This document shows, piece after piece, positions 21,268 to 32,234 of a stretch of DNA of 47,175 bases. The stretch is from JAYUDN01 sp043769645. GTDB taxonomy: Bacteria; Patescibacteriota; Gracilibacteria; BD1-5; UBA2023. How positions within the stretch are numbered: the stretch's first letter is position 1; each line of letters begins with the position of its first letter. The notes below the pieces were generated by a model that was not told where the DNA came from, did not search any database, and saw nothing but the letters and a program-made list of their open reading frames with translations. Made by a program: the position numbers and the translations under genes. Location of the stretch: positions 1 through 47,175 of the forward strand of contig JAYVJC010000026.1 in NCBI GenBank assembly GCA_043769645.1, given 5' to 3'.

Positions 21268-22584
21268 CTACAATATTACCTGACTCTCGATTTCCATAAG
21301 TATTTTCTCTACTACTTTCTTGTCGTTCCAAGGAATAGCTCCTTTCTGAGTAACCTGGACTGATTCAGCTCATTTGCCAGCAAGAAGAACAATATCTCAT
21401 TTTCTCAGCATAATCATAGCGGTACGAATCGCATCTTCGCGAGAAGGAATAATCCAAAAAGTATCGCCTTCTTTACGATTGATGCCGAGGGAAACATCAC
21501 GTATGATCGATAGCGAGTCCTCTGTATAGGTATCATCGTCTGTAAGGATGATCATATCAGAAAGCCTATCTACAACTCTTCCCATTTTGGGTCGTTTACT
21601 CTTATCTCGATCTCCGGTCGCTCCAAAAATAGTAATAATACGATGCTCGCCCTCGATTTTTTTGAGAGTCTGGAGGACATTCTCGAGAGAGTCTTCCGTA
21701 TGGGCATAATCCACAAAGATAAAAGCCCCTCGAGTATTTTGCACCTCTTCGAGTCTTCCAGGGATACCATCCACTGATTCGATAAGTTTCTGAATCACAG
21801 GAATCTCAACCTTCTGAGACATCAGGACAGAAATAGCTGCCAAAATATTGAGAATATTGAACTCTCATCTCAGTTTCGTGTGAAGTATAAATTGATTGGA
21901 AGGAATAGTCACTCGAAAGCTCATAGAATCAGCATGGGAATCAATCTCATCAGCACGAATCTGAGCACTTCGAGAAAATCCATAGGTATAGAGAGCATCG
22001 GTCACGATGTCTTTCGAAAGAAATTCACTCGAGTATGAGGAATCGATATTGATCACACTCACTTTTTTTACATCCCTGCGGACTCCATATTTGTAGAGAT
22101 TTTTAAAGAGAAGAAGCTTCGTCGCCACATAATTTTCCATAGTTTTATGGAGATCGAGATGGTCCTGAGAGATATTGGTAAGGACGGCGATATCATACCG
22201 GAGACCCAGTACCCGATGGTAATAGAGGGCATGCGATGAAGTTTCAATTACTGCATATTCGCATCCTGCTTCCTTCGCTTGATTGAGGAATTTCCAGAGA
22301 TCAAACGGACTTGGAGAAGTCATCTTCAGATTATTATCAGAAAATTTTCCATCGATCATCATGTTGACCGTCGAGAACATGGCAACTTTTTTCCCAGACA
22401 TCTGAAGTCCCTGGGCGATGAGATTTGTCGTGGTAGTCTTCCCTTTCGTTCCAGTGACGCCTATGACAATCATATCATCTGCAGGATCCCCAGAGAGATG
22501 AAAAGCTATCCAACCACGAAAGTAGTGGTAGCTTCGACGGAGGGGGCTATCTAATGGGATCAGCTTGCGAAAAAATGAAAGCAT
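21268..22584 (-). CDS. murE: Mur ligase, MurE-like (UDP-MurNAc-tripeptide synthetase family)
   Basis: 438 aa from the ATG at 22584; an in-frame ATG at 22653 would add 23 residues. The ATP loop is GVTGTKGKTTTTNL, followed by TSPSPFDLWKFL, ETSSHALYYHR, LTNISQDHLDLH, then VDYAHTEDSLENVL and FGATGDRDKSKRPKMG. These follow MurE order. The usual N-terminal UDP-binding domain is strongly shortened, and the DNPR/DNPA motif that reads the amino acid is replaced by DDDTYTED. It adds an amino acid (normally mDAP or Lys) to the peptidoglycan stem peptide, but the substrate cannot be predicted here. Confidence 0.85.
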
Positions 22585-22779
22585 AGGTATGGTTATCTTA
22601 TAGTGTGGACAAATGAGCGAGGTATAAAGTATTAAAACACTGGCTGGAAGCATCAGAGAATTCCTCTACCATGAATTCATACTTGAATTTTATAGAAATC
22701 TTGCTAGTATTCAAGTATATTATCCACTCAAAATTCTTGAGCAAGATACGAAAAAAAAAACTTACTTAACTCCTTTTTT

Positions 22780-23277
22780 ATGCCAAAACTTCATATCGAA
22801 ACCGGTCGCGAGAATGAGGTGCTTCGCGAACGAAGTTCTGAAGTTCTTCCAAGAGAACTGAAACAATATAGTGATACCGTCCAAGATATGCTCAAGTACA
22901 TCAAAAATCCGGAAAATGGCGGCGTCTGACTGGCAGCTCCCCAGATTGGTATCAATAAGCGTATCATCGTGGTATCTCTGATGAAGGACTATGATGATGA
23001 AACCTATAGAACAATCGCCATGATCAATCCCGAAATTATCGAACACTCCGTAGAAAAATGTATCGATAAAGAATGATGTCTCTCCGTCCCAGGAGAGAGT
23101 GGCGATGTAGAACGGTGGCTCTGGGTCAAGCTCTCATTTCTTGATATTGAAGGGAAAAAATACGCCCTCAAGCTCACGGATCTTGCAGCTCGCATCGTCC
23201 AGCATGAGATCGATCACCTTGATGGTGTCCTCTTTGTCGATAAACTACTCGGGGGAAAGAAAATGATGGCTATGTAA
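22780..23277 (+). CDS. def: Peptide deformylase
   Basis: 165 aa. It removes the N-formyl group from nascent proteins using a metal ion. All three motifs are present: GVGLAAPQ (G50 is TGA at 22927), EGCLSVP (G99 is TGA at 23074, metal ligand C100) and QHEIDHLDG (H142, E143, H146). These two TGA codons at invariant glycines are among the clearest evidence for the recoded code. Start at 22780 after a CU-rich leader. Confidence 0.97.
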
Positions 23278-23545
23278 TTCATCCTATCTTTAAGACATGC
23301 CTTTTAAATACCTCATTCTTATATATTCTTTCGACTAATTTTCCGAGTATATAGGATTAGCTTTACTTCAGGCATCTCTAAGTTTTAGACGAGTAGAGGT
23401 AGAAAAAAATATTCTACCCCGATGAAACCCTCAGAAATTCAACTATTTTAAGATAATATATGTAGCAAACCCAAGAAAGATTCTCATTATTTTATGAGGA
23501 TCAGTATTCATATTTTTCCTTGATTGTTTACCTACGCATATTCTC
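23278..23545. other. Convergent intergenic region, no gene seen
   Basis: AT-rich, no supported frame. It contains a GGTAGAA / TTCTACC inverted repeat at about 23408-23428 that may be a terminator for def. Confidence 0.4.
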
Positions 23546-24019
23546 CTAAAATGTCTTTTTTAGATTTTCCATAAGAGTTCGCTTATCACCACTGTAGCGA
23601 ATATTTTCGAGATAGCGTATAAGTTTTTCGAATATATGGTAGATATCTGTTTTTTCGAATAGGAAGGCATTCCCGGTAAATTTCATCGGATCAAATTCTA
23701 AAAAATTCGGGGAGAAAGCATTCTCTAGCGGAAGTATGGGTACAACGAGAGCATGAACCAGAGCTAAAATATCTAGATTCGAAGAAATGCCATCAGTCAG
23801 AAACGCATCATACCCGATATATTGAGCTTTTTCTTCTGCACTGCCCGTCGATTCGATAAAGCCTATATTGAGACTCTTTCAAGTTTTCTCGAGAAACTCA
23901 CGAATTTCTGGAGTACTCACATCGAGGAGTACGAGCGCCCGGAGCTTACTATTGTACCCATGAGATCGAGTAAGGAGCATTCGGGCATCATCCTTTTGAG
24001 TTTTCTGTGATTGAGGCAT
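23546..24019 (-). CDS. Hypothetical soluble protein
   Basis: 157 aa. It has an alternating strand/helix look (ALVLLDVSTPEIREFLEKTG; YDAFLTDGISSNLDILALVHALVVPILPL) and no membrane segment or signal peptide. The first 18 residues are polar (MPQSQKTQKDD). The pattern could suggest a Rossmann-like or periplasmic-binding-like fold, but no family motif is recognised. It is divergent from dus, with ~200 bp between them. Confidence 0.6.
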
Positions 24020-24221
24020 AGAAATATTTTATTTGTATTTGATATATAATAAGCATAGCAGAAGTCCCAAGAAAAAGCCAATTATTAGCATTGACAGATA
24101 GAAAAATACTATACACTGCTAGAAAATAAGTATCAGGGAGACAATACTCGATCGAACGAATAGAGATACAATACCTCTTTATGTTTATCCCCCTCTCGTT
24201 CTAATCTCAATACTCTTATAT

Positions 24222-25328
24222 ATGAATAAAAATTTCTGGAAAGAACTCGCATCTCGATGACCCATCTCCGCCCTCGCGCCTATGGATGGATATTCTGACA
24301 GCCCCTTTCGTCAAGTTGTGAAAAAAATCGCACCAGAAACAGTAGTTTTTAGTGAATTTTATTCGGCAGATGGACTGGTTCATTCGAAAGACCTGCAAAG
24401 AAAAGCTCTCACCCACGATGCTTCTGAGTATCCACTTATTATCCAAATATTTGGAAAAGATCCCATAAAGTTTGCAGAAGCGGCAAAGATAATCGAAGGA
24501 TATGGTATCACAGGTATCGATATCAATATGGGTTGTCCAGCAAAGAAAGTCGTCAAAAGTGGCCATGGTTCGAGCCTCATGATCAATCGGGATACCGCAT
24601 TTCAGATCGTGGAAGCCATGTCAAAGGCCGTAAACATCCCTATTTCTGTAAAAACTCGACTTGGTTGGGAAAACCATAGTCTTCTCATAGAATTCTGTAA
24701 AGGTCTCGAAAATGCGGGTGCCAATCTTATCACAGTCCATGGGAGAACTTATAAACAAGCCTTCACTGGGAGGGCAGATTTTACAGGAATTTATGAACTC
24801 AAACAACACCTTTCGATTCCAGTTCTTGGAAATGGAGACGTTACGAGTTATGAAAACTGACTTCAAAAAATTCGTATTCCTGAGGGGCTTCAATTACAAG
24901 TTGAAAACTCAAAGTTCTATAAAGAATGAGGGGCACCCCTTGAGAACTTGAGAACTTGAGAACTTGAGAGCCTCGACTGATTTATGATCGGGCGGGCAGC
25001 TTTTGGAAACCCCTGGTGCTTTCTCCCCGGAAACTATGAACCTACTCTCCGAGAAATACTAGAAACGATGAAATTTCATGGAGAACTCCTCTGGAAATGG
25101 AAGGAGCGAAAGTGAATGATGGAAGCTCGTAAACACCTCGTCCAATACCTTCATGGCTTCCCAGGAGTCAAAGAGTATCGAACTCAACTTGTCCATGTAG
25201 AATCCATAGCAGATATAGAGCATGTTCTCGATACTATACGCATGGAACACGAAGAACTCCTGAATATAAAACTCCAATCCCTCAATCCAGAATCTCAGAT
25301 GGTCGTCTGGAATTGTGGAATCGACTAA
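24222..25328 (+). CDS. dusB: tRNA-dihydrouridine synthase (DusB-like)
   Basis: 368 aa. An FMN enzyme that reduces uridines in the tRNA D-loop. The TIM barrel shows LAPMDGYSDSPFR, PLIIQIFGKDP, INMGCPAKKV with the catalytic C105, the SVKTRLGW strand, ITVHGRT and VLGNGDV. The FMIGRAAFGNPW phosphate-binding segment follows after an unusual 24-bp triplication of an 8-bp unit (24940-24971), which adds EGGAPLENLRTGELES. The C-terminal helical tRNA-binding domain is present. The stop overlaps the end of the convergent glycosyltransferase by a few bases. Confidence 0.92.
24940..24971 (+). repeat. 8-bp tandem repeat within dus
   Basis: TTGAGAAC three times in a row followed by TTGAGAGC. The unit is not a multiple of three, so a change of one copy would shift the frame of the Dus enzyme. 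Confidence 0.9.
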
Positions 25329-26461
25329 CGATGAAAAATAGTCTCATCGTAGGAATGAGGAAATATTATCACTTGAGCCCCTTCGAAATGAGACTGAATA
25401 TGCTTTTCAAGAAAAGGGGAAAATATAATATGGGTCATATCCTTTGGGAACGCCTTTCGCAATAAGGAAATGTAGCACCACTTTAAAAAAGCTGGTATTT
25501 TCTTGGAAAGGGAAAGTCCGAAAAAAAAATTTCTCAGGGAGGAATCAGTCGGTATCTGGATTTCATCAGTGACATCCTGCGGAAAGGGTGCGATGAGTCC
25601 AATATCATGATGGGACAGAAACACTCGAGTTTCCGGATTCTTTCTGACGTATCGACTGACTTCTCGTACTCACCAGTATCAGATATATCTGAGTATAGAG
25701 TGCATCCAGATAGCCTGGGGTTTAGTGGTTTCGAGTATCTTTCGAAGTGCCAGTCCCCTTCCGAAAGCAAAAATCGAATTCAAAAACAGCCATCTTCTTT
25801 TTGCAACTGTAGTCTTTCATGTATGTCCATAGCGATAAACAAGAAATCCACTTTCTGAAAGATCCCGTTCTATGTCCATAACATAGTATTCTGCTCACCC
25901 TATCAGGTCAAAGTAATCATGAAGGATGAGGACCCTCGATGTATCTCGGAAGATTTCTACGAGTTTTTTTCGCCATTCTATTTTTCAGTATGCAGTCACA
26001 TCTACAGATTTTGATCAGGATTGAAAATTCGAAAGTATCGTGAGCAAAGAGGACACAGGAGAATCAGGATCAAGAGCAAGAGTTTTTGGGATAAATGGGA
26101 TGAGTCCACCTTTATGAAAACCTACAACTAGTGTATGAGAGGCCAGGGACTCGAGAGCTGTAAGTCCAAAGGTTTCGAGAAATCTAGAAGGCATGAAAAA
26201 AATATCTGCTTTTCGAAACTGCTCTGCCATTTCAACGGGAGAAAGCCGACCTAGATATATAACCTTTCCGGGGTAGAGTTTTGTTAGTGCGATAATCTTT
26301 TCTTGAAATGGACCATCTGATGCAATAGTCCATACTACTGAATACGGTAGATCTTTTTTTGTCAAAGTTACTCATATAGCATCTATAAGGATATCTACAC
26401 CCTTCTCTCTTACGAGGCGAGAACCATAAAAAATATGAATAGTACTATTTCTTTGGGGCAT
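25325..26461 (-). CDS. GT-B glycosyltransferase (GT4-like) with circularly permuted domain order
   Basis: 378 aa, the length of a normal GT4 enzyme, but the halves are swapped. Residues 1-170 are the usual C-terminal, nucleotide-sugar-binding half: FYGSRLVREKGVDIL, VIYLGRLSPVEM, then the EX7E motif ETFGLTALE (E96, E104). Residues about 174-378 are the usual N-terminal acceptor half: VLILHDYFDLIGGAEYYV, FLSHHDIG, and FPHSYDETIF, which normally marks the linker to the C-terminal half. The start overlaps the end of the Wzy-like gene by 17 bp, so the two are probably translated together for envelope glycan synthesis. TGA codons for Gly occur throughout. Confidence 0.8.
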
Positions 26462-27761
26462 AAGGAATAAGAAAGTCTCGAAAATGATAGGTTCCGAGGG
26501 TAAGTCCAGAAAAAAGAAATAACAAAAGTGAAATCGTCGAAGACTCAAAAGTATGAAGGAAGAGATTCATTATACAGAGAGAAAGAAAGGTAGCAAACCA
26601 GATCGGACTCGATCGATAGAGGGAAATCAAAATGAAGAGGAAGAGGAAACCAAAAACTCCAGCTCCAAAAATACCTCATTCTACGAGTTGTTGTACATAC
26701 CAACTCTCAGGTATATAAAAACGATCAAGCGATTCCACTTCTTCTCGACTGCGTCCTCAAAGATCTAGAACGTAGCGATAACCAGGACCCGAAGAACCAA
26801 GCCCCTGGCCAAATGGCGCTGATTCGAACCGCTCAATCCCGGTCATCATACGCTCAAAGTGGCCTTTCGATGAACCACTACGCTCAAGAAGTACAGTACT
26901 ACTCGAAGCATACTTGATAAGAAATACTCAGATAAGGATTAGAAAGCAAATCCCGATAGTGAGTATTTGCCAATGATATTTTCTCCAAAGAATTCGAATA
27001 AAAAGGAGAGAGACTACAGTAATCGAAACTATCAATCCTACTAATGCACTCCTTGATTGGGTAAGTGCTATGAGACCTACAAGCCCAAATATAATCATCC
27101 CAATGATAAAATACCAATCCTTTTTCGAACGGAAGTAGAATACAAGTGACCCAATGTAGAGAAGAAGAAAAGCTCCCATCGTATTCGGACCATCAAATAT
27201 ACCCTGAAACCGTCGAACATTGGCACCATCAACTCCGTGAAATATCGGAACTGACCCCCCAAATTGCCAAGCCGATGGATTTCCAGAGAATCCAAGAAAA
27301 AGCAGGGAGTCTTCGGTAAAAACAAATCGAACAAGAATTCCGAAAAAGAGAGCTATACCTCAAGAAATAAGGAAAAGCTTGAAATAAAAAGAAAGTTTTT
27401 CTTCCAAGAATTTTGATCCATGCAACACGACCAGAAAAAGAATAAGAAACTCGAAATCATACCTTCATCAGTAAAAAATACCTGTCAATCATGTAGTCGA
27501 TATACTCACTCCCACTAAATAGAAAATATAGAGGAGGATAAGAATATCAAATCCCGTAATCTGAATTCTCACTTTTTTTCTTACATGGAGATAGATTACC
27601 CACAGCGCAAGGAGTATGATAAGGATTTCTTTATAGTAGGTTACTCAGGGAATACCCAGTTTTTCTTTCGTAAATATCGAAAGGACTGTGGTAAAGGGTA
27701 GGAGAACAATCAATACTCTCAGAAGAATCTCGAATCGAACCCATCGTAAAAATCCAGACAT
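26445..27761 (-). CDS. O-antigen ligase/polymerase-like membrane protein (Wzy_C family)
   Basis: 438 aa with about ten to twelve membrane helices. The family hallmark region is visible: LIALTQSRSALVGLIV, followed by a large loop with GIERFESAPFGQGLGSSG and SWYVQQLVEWG, then more helices. Such proteins polymerise or transfer surface glycans outside the membrane. Positively charged N-terminus MSGFLRWVRFE. It overlaps the start of the downstream glycosyltransferase. The carbohydrate is unknown, and LPS is unlikely in this group. Confidence 0.8.
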
Positions 27762-27835
27762 AGTTGCATATAAATTTCTTGCGTATATTAGAGAAATACA
27801 TAATATATGCAAACTTTATTTAGAATAATTTTCGT

Positions 27836-28114
27836 ATGTCAATCGATCAATCCAAAGTCCATACTCTCAGAAGTAAAATGAGAAAACCACATGTCAATTC
27901 TACGTGCATTGGCTGTAGTGCATGCACGGCTATCTCGTGAAATATATTCATGCTCGATGATCAAGGGCTCTCACGAGTTCGAGTATGTGATAGTTACGAA
28001 TGAAATGATGTGGATGACTCTATTGCTGCATGTCCGGTAAATGCTATTAGTTGGCAAGAAGCCGATGAGAATGGAAACTATCTCAACAATGTTATCGAGC
28101 ATCAAGACGTATAG
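27836..28114 (+). CDS. Small [4Fe-4S] ferredoxin
   Basis: 92 aa. Cluster ligands C-x2-C-x2-C in STCIGCSAC and a distant C followed by Pro in AACPVNAI, the arrangement of monocluster ferredoxins. Acidic overall (GNDVDDS, EADENGN). UGA codes several glycines. It would carry electrons to a partner not seen in the window. It stands alone on the + strand between two - strand envelope genes. Confidence 0.9.
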
Positions 28115-28298
28115 TCTACCTCCTCACTATAGGAGAATCCGTACTGCTATGGGGATAGAATCAGTGAGTATCGCCACAAAGTCGATATAAAAATTGGGGA
28201 TCTTTTACGCTTTTTTTCGGTATCCAAAAATTATACCCTTACTTTCTAAGCATAAGAGGAATTCGTATAAAATCAAAGCCATAGTCAGAAAGCATATA

Positions 28299-29516
28299 TT
28301 ATGTCCGCATCACTTTTCTTTTGGAGGAAAAAGTCTCATAGAGGGAGACGTCTGTCTTTTCAACCGTTCGAGAGATATTGAGAACTATTCCGAAGGCAAT
28401 CATAAATGATATCAATGAAGACCCACCGTAACTAATAAGGGGGAGAGTGACTCCGGTAAGTGGTATGATATTGAGGTTGACTCCGAGATTGATAAAAGTT
28501 TGAACTATGAGGAGACTCCCGATTCCAAATGCAAGATTCTTCGCAAAAATATCCTTCGTATTACGAGCAATCATGAAAATACGAAATACCAGTATGAGAT
28601 AGCAGCATACTAATATAAAGCCTCACATAAATCCAAGTTCTTCAACGATAACAGAGAAAATAAAGTCTCCCTGGACTTCTGGAAGATATCAGAATTTCTG
28701 TATCGAATTGCCAAAGCCCAGTCCACCAAAACCCCCACTTCCGATAGCAATCAATCCCTGTTTTATTTGATAGTCCTTTCCGTCGGGATTCGATTTCTCT
28801 ATGATTTCATGGCTTGATCTGAGAAAGTTATCGATTCGTCCAGAAATATAGCTCAATTTACTATCTCATATTTTTCCAAGTCAGTAGATAGCACTCGCTC
28901 CGAGAGTAGCTATAAAAATCGAAATAACAATATATTTCATATTTCCTCCTCCGACAAAGTAGAGTGCGATTATAACGGGAGCAATAATAAGTATAGATCC
29001 AAAATCAGGTTGCAAAGCAAGGAGACATAAAACTATACCAGGATAGAGGCAAAATTTCAAAAATCAGGATTGGAATTCTTGTATCTTATAACGAAACTTC
29101 TTCAGATAGGCTGCCATGAATACAATCAGTCCTACCTTAGCAAACTCGACTGGTTGGAGAGAAAATGAGATTCATGGAATATTGATCCATCACTTTGCCC
29201 CATTAAGTTCAACACCAATAACTAAAACTGAGACGAGAAGAAGCAAGGAAAACCCCAAAATTTGGTTGGCATACTTTTCGAGAAAATGGTAAGGAAATTT
29301 TATAAAAAACACGAGAATGATGAGACCGATACCGGTATACTTAAAGGTTCTAAGAAAATAAAAGTAATTGTATGCTTCTGCAATTATTCCCTTACTAACC
29401 AGGTAATTCGTCACTTTATATGAAGGGTATACGCTGACTGAGCTGATCATCATAAATCCGAATACAAGCATTCAGAGAACAATAAATAGAAGAGTAAAAT
29501 CGATAGGTTTTTTCAT
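28299..29516 (-). CDS. ftsW: FtsW/RodA-type peptidoglycan glycosyltransferase (SEDS), FtsW-like
   Basis: 405 aa, about ten membrane helices. The SEDS signature at the C-terminus, LTGVTLPLISYGGSSLIS, is of the FtsW/SpoVE type, and the LQPVEFAKVGLIVF and LQPDFGSILII segments are present, including the catalytic Asp region. It polymerises septal glycan strands with a class B PBP not seen here. UGA-Gly is used at many sites. The 185 bp downstream hold no gene. Confidence 0.93.
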
Positions 29517-29544
29517 AATAAGGATCAAAATAAGAACTCAAGTC

Positions 29545-29577
29545 ACCAAAAAAGCTGAGTAATTTTTACTCAGCTTA
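29545..29577 (-). terminator. Terminator after the LPXTG protein gene
   Basis: AAGCTGAGTAA / TTACTCAGCTT stem with T6 on the - strand, between the surface protein gene and ftsW. Confidence 0.8.
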
Positions 29578-29614
29578 GGATATCGTATAAAGAGAAAAAA
29601 TCAATGTTATAATT

Positions 29615-30310
29615 TTATACCTGTTTTCTTTTTACGAGAAAAAGGAAGGCAACGGGGAGAGCAATAATGAGGAGAAAAAACGGATTCATACCAGTCACAG
29701 GAAGAGAGGAAGCCTCTGACAGCTCAATCTTCTTCGGTGCGATAGGTGGAGCTACATTCACTTTCGCCGGAGTTGGTACTGCAGACTGAGTCGAGAGTAC
29801 TGCGTTTGCATTGTCAGGAGCATTCAGAGTCATAGTGGATTCTTTGGGGCTCTTCGCAGGAACAGCAACAGGGGGTTTGATAGGAGTAGCAAATTCTCGG
29901 ATGGCGTCTACTCATTCTTTGATATTTTTTCCCGATTCTGAAGTTGCAGATATTACAGTAAGCTTATAACTCGTACTTCATTCTAGATCACTTGTAAACA
30001 TAACTTTTACCGTATCTGCATTTTTTGCATCTTTTTCTGCTTTGATCTCTCCGATTTCAACCGAAGAATTATCTGACTGTTTCACAACTTTAACTTTTAC
30101 CGTATCTACTTGAACCTTCTCTTCAAATATAAGTGAGAGTGAGATAAGATCTTTTGAAATAATATCTTTTATACGCAGAGAACTCGAAGTTGACGTATCC
30201 ATAGGAACAGATGGTACTGCAGGTGAGGGTGCAGTACTTCCAGAATCTCACGACGCTGCTGAGAGAGAAGAAACAGAAAAAATCAGAAACAGAAAAAGAA
30301 ATTTTTTCAT
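29615..30310 (-). CDS. Surface protein with LPXTG-type anchor
   Basis: 231 aa. An N-terminal signal peptide (MKKFLFLFLIFSVSSLSAA) is followed by a Ser/Thr/Pro-rich linker, a ~95-residue beta-rich, Ig-like domain (ISLSLIFEEKVQVDTVKVKV..), another Pro/Ala-rich linker and a C-terminal SSLPVTG, hydrophobic helix and KRKQV tail. That ending is the classic sortase sorting signal. The sortase itself is not in the window. The protein is probably exported by Sec, cut by LepB, then fixed to the cell surface. A terminator separates it from ftsW. Confidence 0.8.
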
Positions 30311-30365
30311 AAAATATTGCAGATAAGGATTTAAAAAGTATACTATACAGCATAAAGTATAGATT

Positions 30366-30968
30366 ATGAATAGTAAATTTCAACTCTCGCTTACCAAAAT
30401 AGATAAAAATGGCTTTACATTGGTCGAGATAATGATTGTAGTATTACTTATATGACTCTTTTTTTATGCGACTACTCTCTTTAGTAACAATAGTCAAACC
30501 GAAAAACAAAAGTCAGACCGCATTGTTAATCTTATTGCTGATGAACTCCAGTGAGAGAATTCCAATATATTCCTCGGTAAGATGCCACTACGTGATGGAA
30601 AAATAACTGATCATATCGAAATCACCTTTGATAAAAGAATAACAGGTGGTATGACTACAGTATACTATTCCGGAGCTTCAGAAATACTTTCTACTGTATC
30701 TACTCCTTTCCCTTTCTTTGACAATGATCCCCAGTATAAAATCCAAGAACTCGTATGGACAGGATCATCGAATGCTGCTCAAAATGGATCTTGAGATATT
30801 ATAATAATCCGAATGGATAGTGATGGAATCACTTTCAATACGGGATGATTAGCACTTAGTCAAACTCCAGAGATCTGGATCACTGCATGATACTTGGGAT
30901 ATAAAAGTATTATCTCAATAGATAAACGAGTCGGGAAAGTAGAAGTTATCCATCTTGCAAAAGAGTAA
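30366..30968 (+). CDS. Type IV pilin-like protein (prepilin)
   Basis: 200 aa. The prepilin cleavage site KNGFTLVEIMIVVLLIG starts at residue 15 (cleavage after Gly, Glu at +5, hydrophobic helix); the leader is long and has two or three basic residues. The body is a beta-rich, C-terminal domain without an obvious disulfide pair. It is likely a minor or major pilin or pseudopilin for the PilB/PilC machine at 4050-6488. It is divergent from the surface protein gene, with 55 bp between starts, so the promoters must overlap. Confidence 0.88.
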
Positions 30969-30981
30969 GTAGGGAAATTAC

Positions 30982-32199
30982 CTAAGTATGATAAAAGAAA
31001 GAGGAGATATTCGACTTAAGTGTATCAATACCTCTTATAGTTCATGCCGAAAGAAAAATAGGCTGATATTTCATGTACCTTTCTTGCAGCTCTTCACATG
31101 CTTCAGAGGAAATCTGATCAATTTTATTGAAAACATACTGTCGATACTGTGTAGCTCCTATCTCATCCAGAATACTATTTACAAGATGAATTTTTTCATC
31201 TACTCGAGGATCTGAAGCATCGATAACATGAAGGAGAAGATCGCTTTCTATCGAATCTTCAAGGGTCGATCGAAATGCGACGATAAGATCTGGCGGCAGA
31301 TCCCGAATAAATCCAATAGTATCGTTGATAAGTACTTCTTTTCATGATGCCACCTGTTTCTTGAGCTCAGTATATAAAGTCTTGCTGGATTCTTGAGGGA
31401 TCACATCACTCGATCAATATTTCGTAACGTCTCAAATAATAGAATCATTTTCTCAAGGTGAATCCTCGATCCACATTTTTCCAACATGGGTGCCAAGAGT
31501 CACGAAGAGCTTATCTTCGGCGAGTACTCATTTTTTGGTGAGTACATTCATGAGTGTTGACTTCCCAGCATTGGTATAACCGACAATACCAACCGTCGGG
31601 AATCACTTGCGTTTCCGGGAAGCTCGATGGAGAGCTCTCGTTTTTTGGTAGGTTTCGAGCTTCTTCTGGAGAAAGAGCTCCTTTTCTCTCAGATGTCGTT
31701 TCATGATTTCTGTATTTGTCTCTCCCTGTCCCTTCGCATTTTTCGAACCACCTCACTGACGAGAAAGCTCCATCCCCATACCGAAAATACGTGGTCCCAT
31801 ATGCTTGATGGCAGCGAGTTCGATCTGGAGCCGAGACTCTGGACTCTCAGCATGAAGAGAAAAAATCTTCAGGATAAGATCTACTCGATCCCAGGCTTTC
31901 ATTTTTGATTTCTGTTTTCGAAGGTGTTCATTGATATTCCAGATCTGGGCTGGTTTGAGAATATTTCCGACGATAAGCAGCTCGGCTCCGAGTTCACTTC
32001 AGAGAATAATAAGCTCATCGAGTTTTCCGCTTCAGATAAAGGTTCGATAGTCTGGAGTATCCCGTTTCTGCACGCGTTTTACAATCGTCGCTCCTCCATA
32101 CGTCGATACGAGAGACTCGAGCTCGGACATCCGATATTCGAGTTCTTCTCCTGAAGTAGAAGATGGGGCGATGTCGATTATAATCGTTTTCATAAACAT
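30982..32199 (-). CDS. hflX: GTPase HflX
   Basis: 405 aa from ATG 32199 (a second in-frame ATG at 32193 gives 403). The N-terminal HflX domain has LIVGNILKPAQIWNI and the glycine-rich GPRIFGMGMELSRQGGGS segment. The G domain has GYTNAGKST (G1), NDTIGFIRDLP (G3) and FNKID (G4). HflX binds ribosomes and can split stalled 70S particles. It lies 35 bp downstream of pepN on the same strand, suggesting one transcript. Convergent with the pilin gene, 13 bp apart. Confidence 0.95.
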
Positions 32200-32234
32200 A
32201 GTAATTTTCTAGAACTTTATCCTATTTTCTTAAA

